This document shows positions 14,410 to 18,096 of a stretch of 18,096 nt of DNA, one piece after another. The translations under genes and the position numbers were made by a program. A model generated the notes under the pieces. That model saw nothing but the letters and a program-made list of their open reading frames with translations. It was not told the DNA's origin and did no database searches. Each line of letters starts with the position of its first letter. The first letter of the stretch is position 1. The DNA is taken from the NCBI GenBank assembly GCA_026985515.1, contig JALSQH010000198.1:1-18096 (forward strand), read 5' to 3'. This DNA is from a bacterium (GTDB lineage Bacteria > JALSQH01).

Positions 14410-15082
14410 TTGCCTTCTCCTTCTTCAGTGAATACTCAATCTTTGTTATTTCATTTATATTGAGAATTCTGAGAAAGACCCCTTCATATCTTGCAATCCC
14501 GGAAACAAAAACCGATTCGTTTTCCTTCTGATTTACTGGTGGGGGTTCTATTTTATCTGCAGGTATTCTGAATACCTGGGTTACTTCATCCACCAGCAGG
14601 CCAATCTCTTCCTCACTGTTGTTGACAATAATGACTCTGGTTTTTCTGTCCATGTTTTTCTCTGGAAAACCAAGCTTTTTTCTCAACGAGATAAGGGTTA
14701 TAACTCTTCCTCGCAGATATATCACCCCTAAGACGTAATCTGGAGTAAGAGGAACATCGGTGATCTGAGGTACCTTGATTATTTCTGTTACATTTTCGAT
14801 GGAGAGACCATATTCATCCTCGTTTATCTTGATTCCAAGAAATTCGTTAAGATTGTGATCTATCTGGATTCTTTCCCTGAGAGCCCCCTGTCCCAGAAGG
14901 GTCTCTGCTGCGAGCTCAATAAGGGATTTTTCTTCCTGTTCTTCCTGTTTCTCAGCTTTTTCTACCTGTGGTTCTTCTGCAGGAGTCTCTACCCCTGTTT
15001 CAGGGATTTCCTTTTCTTTTCCCTCTTCCTTCTTTTCTTCCTTTTTCTTTTTCGCTTTCTTTCTTATTTCGGCAATATCCAC
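14402..15082 (-). CDS. cheW: CheW-like adaptor with a charged N-terminal extension
   Basis: The 226-residue protein starts with a charged tail (residues 1-55). Lys and Glu are mixed at first (KKAKKKKEEKKEEGKEKE) and Glu dominates later (ETPAEEPQVEKAEKQEEQEE). The CheW fold follows at about 75-220 (FLGIKINEDEYGLSIENVTE, VLGVIYLRGRVITLISLRKKLG, EIGLLVDEVTQVFRIPADK, VFVSGIARYEGVFLRILNI). The start is GTG at 15082. No ATG lies in frame before the CheW domain, and GGGAGGG (15092-15098) stands nine bases upstream, inside the end of the ATPase gene. Two CheW copies in tandem suggest that the adaptors are not interchangeable, for example one for each receptor or one in a ring with CheA P5 (inference). 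Confidence 0.94.
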   Translation of the reverse strand: MDIAEIRKKAKKKKEEKKEEGKEKEIPETGVETPAEEPQVEKAEKQEEQEEKSLIELAAETLLGQGALRERIQIDHNLNEFLGIKINEDEYGLSIENVTEIIKVPQITDVPLTPDYVLGVIYLRGRVITLISLRKKLGFPEKNMDRKTRVIIVNNSEEEIGLLVDEVTQVFRIPADKIEPPPVNQKENESVFVSGIARYEGVFLRILNINEITKIEYSLKKEKANG

Positions 15083-15088
15083 CTGTTA

Positions 15089-15925
15089 CTACCCTCCCAG
15101 TGAGTTGGTTTTCCATGCTCTACCAAGTCTGAGATCCTCAACCACATCCAGAATTGTGCTCTCTGTTACGGGATCCTCTTCTTTTCCAAAGCCAGCTAAC
15201 AGGGCATTGGAGGCAATGTTGTTTATCACTCTTGGCAATCCTTCAGAATAGTGATAGATCAATTCAACCGCTTTTTCGGTGAAGAGTGGCTCCTTTCTTC
15301 CAGCTTTTTCCACTCGAAACCTGATGTAATTCTTTGTTTCCTCAAAATCCAGTGGCCCCAGATGGTATCTCATTCCTATTCTCTGCACCAGAGGTTTGTA
15401 GGCCGGATGTTTCAATCTCCTGTTCAATTCTGGCTGAGCAACAAGCATCAGGCAGAGAAGATTTTCATCGTCAAGCTGGAAGTTTGTGAGTAGTCTGATC
15501 TCATCGAAGGTTGATTTTGAAGGTATCAGCTGTGCTTCGTCAATAATTATGACTGGAGTTACCCCGTTCTCGTAAAGTTCATAGAGCTTCTCATAGATAG
15601 CCTCGTTGAGGTCGCTTCTGCTTGAGGGGATTTTATCCACCTCAAGTCCCCTGGCAATTACTTTCAAAAAATGAGATGGAGAAAGTCGTGGATTTAGAAT
15701 AACGATGAATTTATACTTCTTCTCGTCAACACTGTCCATCAATTTTCTGGTGAGAGTCGTTTTGCCTGTTCCTATTTCCCCTGTCAGGAGAAATAGGTCT
15801 TTTTCTTCAAGAGCGTATTCCATTCTTGCCAGAGCTTCCCTGTGCTGTTTCCCCAGGTAGAGAAATTCCGGGTCAGGAGTTTTTGAAAATGGTTTTAATT
15901 TGAGGCCATAAAATTCTCTATACAT
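15089..15925 (-). CDS. ExeA/GspA-like AAA ATPase inside the chemosensory operon
   Basis: The 278-residue ATPase belongs to the ExeA/GspA/MshM family, whose members help assemble type II secretion or pilus machinery at the envelope. It opens with the typical MYREFYGLKLKPFSKTPDP and shows Walker A GEIGTGKTT (49-57), Walker B VIIIDEAQ (125-132), a sensor region VAQPEL (162-167), a likely arginine finger QRIGMR (181-186) and sensor II GLPRVINN (229-236). No peptidoglycan-binding or membrane part follows, unlike full-length ExeA. I chose ATG at 15925, which overlaps the cheA stop by 8 bases (AGAGG at 15935-15939), because the family begins exactly there. An ATG 11 codons upstream is less likely. 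The place between cheA and cheW suggests that it drives localisation or output of the array (inference). Confidence 0.92.
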   Translation of the reverse strand: MYREFYGLKLKPFSKTPDPEFLYLGKQHREALARMEYALEEKDLFLLTGEIGTGKTTLTRKLMDSVDEKKYKFIVILNPRLSPSHFLKVIARGLEVDKIPSSRSDLNEAIYEKLYELYENGVTPVIIIDEAQLIPSKSTFDEIRLLTNFQLDDENLLCLMLVAQPELNRRLKHPAYKPLVQRIGMRYHLGPLDFEETKNYIRFRVEKAGRKEPLFTEKAVELIYHYSEGLPRVINNIASNALLAGFGKEEDPVTESTILDVVEDLRLGRAWKTNSLGG

Positions 15926-17918
15926 ACGCCTCAGCCTCTTCAATAAATGATGCCACATCTATTACCAGAACCACCCTTTGATCCCCGAGATCTGTGGCTC
16001 CCGCAATTGGTTTCAGATATGAAAGAGATTTCCCGAGGGGTTTTATGACAACATCCTGCTGACCTATGATCTGATCCACTAAGATCCCCCATTTTTTTTC
16101 CGCCAGTCCAACCACGATTATGAAATACTCCTGCTGATCTTCAGGACAATCTGTTAAATTGAAAATTTTTCCAGGTCTTATCACTGGAAGTGTTATGTCT
16201 CTCAATTCGATGACCTCTTTCTTTTCAACTGTTTTAATTTCGTCAGGTGTGATGACCACAGTTTCAAGTATGGAGTTCAGAGGAATTGCAAATATTTTAT
16301 GACAGAACTTGATGAGAAGAGCCTGAATTATTGCAAGGGTTATGGGGAGTGTAATAATAAAAGTTGTTCCTTTACCCTCTTCAGTTACAACATTTATCAT
16401 TCCGCTGAGTCTGGTTATGTTGTTTTTGACAACGTCCATTCCGACACCGCGTCCCGAAATTTCTGATACTTCCTCCTTCGTGGAAAAACCTGGTGTAAAA
16501 ATGAGGTTTATGATTTCCTCTCTGCTCAGCTCCTCATCCGGAGAGATGATGCCCTTTTCAATAGCTTTTTTCCTCACTTTTTCAACATCTATTCCCCTCC
16601 CATCATCTGAAATTTCTATGACAACATGGTTACCCTTTTGATATGCATTTATAATGATGGTCCCCTTCTCGGGTTTACCAGCAAGGAGTCTCTCCTCTTT
16701 TGACTCGATCCCGTGATCTATGGCGTTCCTGATAATGTGAATCAGAGGATCTGAGAGTTCTTCCACAATGAGTTTGTCAAGCTCTGTATCTGCTCCATAA
16801 ATCTCCAGATTAATCTCTTTCCCTGAATCCCTTGCCAGTTTGTTAACGATTCTGGCAAGGTTGTTGAAGATCATGCTGAGTGGGACCATTCTTATTTCGG
16901 TTATTCCATTCTGAAGTTCCCTTAACTTCCTCTCCAGGAGTTTTACATTTTTCTGAAGTTCAAGTACGTGGGGGGCCAGTTCTTTGTAATCTTTGAAAAC
17001 CTCGATACTCCTCTCAATAGCTGATTTTGAGAGACCCAGTTCCCCAACTAAACTCATTATGTAATCTAATTTTTCTATGTTGACGCGTACATAGTCACTT
17101 TTTCTGGTCAGGGAGGAAGCAATGTCATTCTTCTTCAGGGCTTTTTTTTTAGGTGGTTCTCTTTTCAGCTTCCCCAGCAATTCTATCTGAGCCTTTTCAT
17201 CTCCAATATGCGATTTTATTTTCTCCTCACTGGCGTCGGTTGCGACCACCATGTCGAATCTGAGTTCTCCCTCTGATGCAGGTTCTGAGCTAGGTAGGGT
17301 GGTTATAACTTCACCTATCTCTTTAAGGGAAGATGTAAGTTTTTCAAGTCTTACGTCAAATTCTTCAAGTGGAAACGAAGCTTTGACTCTGTATATGCCT
17401 TTTCCTTCTTCAAGATTTGCATTTATTCTGTGTTCTTCATATTCTGTAAGAACTGCCAGTATCTCCGGATCAATACCTGCTTCCTTTGCCAGGTTTTCAC
17501 TGGTGGTTTTCTTGTTTCTTTTAATGGCATCATCAATTTCTGAAATAAAGCTCTCCACTTCTGCTCTGTCAATTTCCTCTTTTCTGCTCAGTTTCTCTAA
17601 GATTTCGCTTAACTTCTGCCCCCCCTGAAAGAGTACATCAAAGACATCACTGTTATACTCTATCTTTCCAAGTCTCAAATTATCCAGCATGTTTTCAAGA
17701 GCGTGGCTTAGTTTTGAAAGATCCTCCAGTCCGAACATGCCAGCTGCACCTTTGAGAGAATGGGCAGCCCGGAAAATTTCGTTGAGTATATCCTGATCAA
17801 GGACCCCGGATGAGGAAAAACTTTCATCCATATCGAGAAGGCCTTCCTGGTAACGGCTTATCATTTCCCCCGCTTCAGCCACAAATTCCTTGAAGGCCTT
17901 TTCGGAGAATTCAGGCAT
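15918..17918 (-). CDS. cheA: chemotaxis histidine kinase CheA
   Basis: CheA phosphorylates the CheY-like and CheB receivers in response to the receptors. The 666 residues show P1/HPt (1-130) with phospho-His53 in RAAHSLKGAAGMFG, a P2-like receiver-binding domain (about 172-243), P3 dimerisation helices (276-340, YVRVNIEKLDYIMSLVGELG), the P4 ATPase with N box HIIRNAIDHGIES (394-406), G1 DDGRGID (438-444), G2 SGRGVGMD (488-495) and GKGTTF (515-520), and the P5 CheW-like domain (about 528-660). All catalytic landmarks are present. There is one HPt domain and no fused receiver. ATG at 17918 is preferred because GGAG (17926-17929) lies seven bases upstream. A GTG two codons earlier is too close to that site. 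It overlaps the stop of the CheY-like gene by 8 bases. Confidence 0.97.
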   Translation of the reverse strand: MPEFSEKAFKEFVAEAGEMISRYQEGLLDMDESFSSSGVLDQDILNEIFRAAHSLKGAAGMFGLEDLSKLSHALENMLDNLRLGKIEYNSDVFDVLFQGGQKLSEILEKLSRKEEIDRAEVESFISEIDDAIKRNKKTTSENLAKEAGIDPEILAVLTEYEEHRINANLEEGKGIYRVKASFPLEEFDVRLEKLTSSLKEIGEVITTLPSSEPASEGELRFDMVVATDASEEKIKSHIGDEKAQIELLGKLKREPPKKKALKKNDIASSLTRKSDYVRVNIEKLDYIMSLVGELGLSKSAIERSIEVFKDYKELAPHVLELQKNVKLLERKLRELQNGITEIRMVPLSMIFNNLARIVNKLARDSGKEINLEIYGADTELDKLIVEELSDPLIHIIRNAIDHGIESKEERLLAGKPEKGTIIINAYQKGNHVVIEISDDGRGIDVEKVRKKAIEKGIISPDEELSREEIINLIFTPGFSTKEEVSEISGRGVGMDVVKNNITRLSGMINVVTEEGKGTTFIITLPITLAIIQALLIKFCHKIFAIPLNSILETVVITPDEIKTVEKKEVIELRDITLPVIRPGKIFNLTDCPEDQQEYFIIVVGLAEKKWGILVDQIIGQQDVVIKPLGKSLSYLKPIAGATDLGDQRVVLVIDVASFIEEAEAYV

Positions 17919-18096
17919 TACCACTCTCCACTAAAAATTTTCTAACAACTTCCTGCAGATCTTCCGGGTCAAAGGGTTTTACTATGTATGAGTCGGCACC
18001 CAGAGCGAGTCCCTTTTCTCTGTCCCTCTTGCTACCCTCAGTGGAAATTATAATCAGAGGAATATGCCTGTATAGCTGGTTGCCTTTAATGAATTT
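17911..18096 (-). CDS. CheY-like response regulator receiver (C-terminal part, start outside window)
   Basis: The frame is open from the right edge to TGA at 17913-17911, giving 61 residues. Visible are strand 4 with the switch residue (IPLIIISTEGSKRDREKG, Ser-Thr), helix 4, and strand 5 with the conserved Lys-Pro (GADSYIVKPFDPEDLQEVVR). The protein ends shortly after helix 5, so it is either a single-domain CheY-like regulator or a larger protein that ends in a receiver. The acidic pocket and acceptor Asp lie outside the window. It is next to cheA with overlapping stop and start and is a natural substrate of that kinase (inference). Confidence 0.9.
   Translation of the reverse strand, partial: KFIKGNQLYRHIPLIIISTEGSKRDREKGLALGADSYIVKPFDPEDLQEVVRKFLVESGNA

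Noticed and set aside
15926-15958. Upstream ATG of the ExeA-like ATPase
   Set aside because: It would add 11 residues inside cheA. The family begins with MYxEFYGLKxKPF, which starts at 15925.

Overview
The window is about 18 kb of AT-leaning, tightly packed bacterial DNA with no tRNA, rRNA, CRISPR array or insertion sequence that I can see. The gene content (multi-protein chemosensory operon, MJ0042-type zinc ribbon fused to a receiver, HEAT-repeat protein, GAF protein, ExeA-like ATPase, SCPx-type thiolase with a DUF35 partner) suggests a Gram-negative bacterium of the Desulfobacterota/Myxococcota kind or a related deep lineage. This is an inference from gene families only, and the lineage is not settled by the sequence. 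The many Lys/Glu-rich proteins would also fit a moderate thermophile.

Left part, plus strand (1-2535): the end of an exporter-type ABC ATPase enters from the left edge. It is followed by a 124-base gap with a very good sigma-70-like promoter (TTGACA, 17 bases, TAAACT) and a cluster of ACTTA/TAAGT half-sites. That promoter drives a two-gene unit: a thiolase-fold protein and its zinc-ribbon/OB-fold (DUF35) partner. The thiolase-fold protein has Gly where the nucleophilic Cys should be and also lacks the HDCF cysteine, so its annotation as a thiolase is doubtful. A DUF35-assisted aldolase-type reaction is a reasonable alternative.

Right part, minus strand (18096-2511): thirteen genes read leftwards with overlaps or gaps of at most 24 bases, so this looks like one long operon whose promoter lies beyond the right edge. 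In order of transcription: a CheY-like receiver (C-terminal part only), CheA, an ExeA/GspA-like AAA ATPase, CheW with a charged N-terminal tail, CheW with a basic C-terminal tail, a long methyl-accepting receptor, a second divergent receptor, a zinc-ribbon pseudo-receiver protein, a 670-residue HEAT-repeat protein, CheR, CheB, a coiled-coil/GAF protein, and RimO. RimO is a ribosomal S12 methylthiotransferase, probably only co-transcribed. The last gene overlaps the DUF35 gene tail-to-tail by 25 bases.

Together the minus-strand genes make a complete sensory array with adaptation enzymes. No flagellar gene, CheZ, CheC or CheD is in view, so the output is more likely pili, secretion, gliding or a cellular process other than swimming. 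Two points stand out. The cytoplasmic hairpin of the first receptor contains four 28-residue modules on each arm, placed almost exactly opposite each other. Both receptors also carry the same two replacements (Glu to Ile, Arg to Gln) at positions that match trimer contacts in E. coli Tsr, which suggests a private receptor array.
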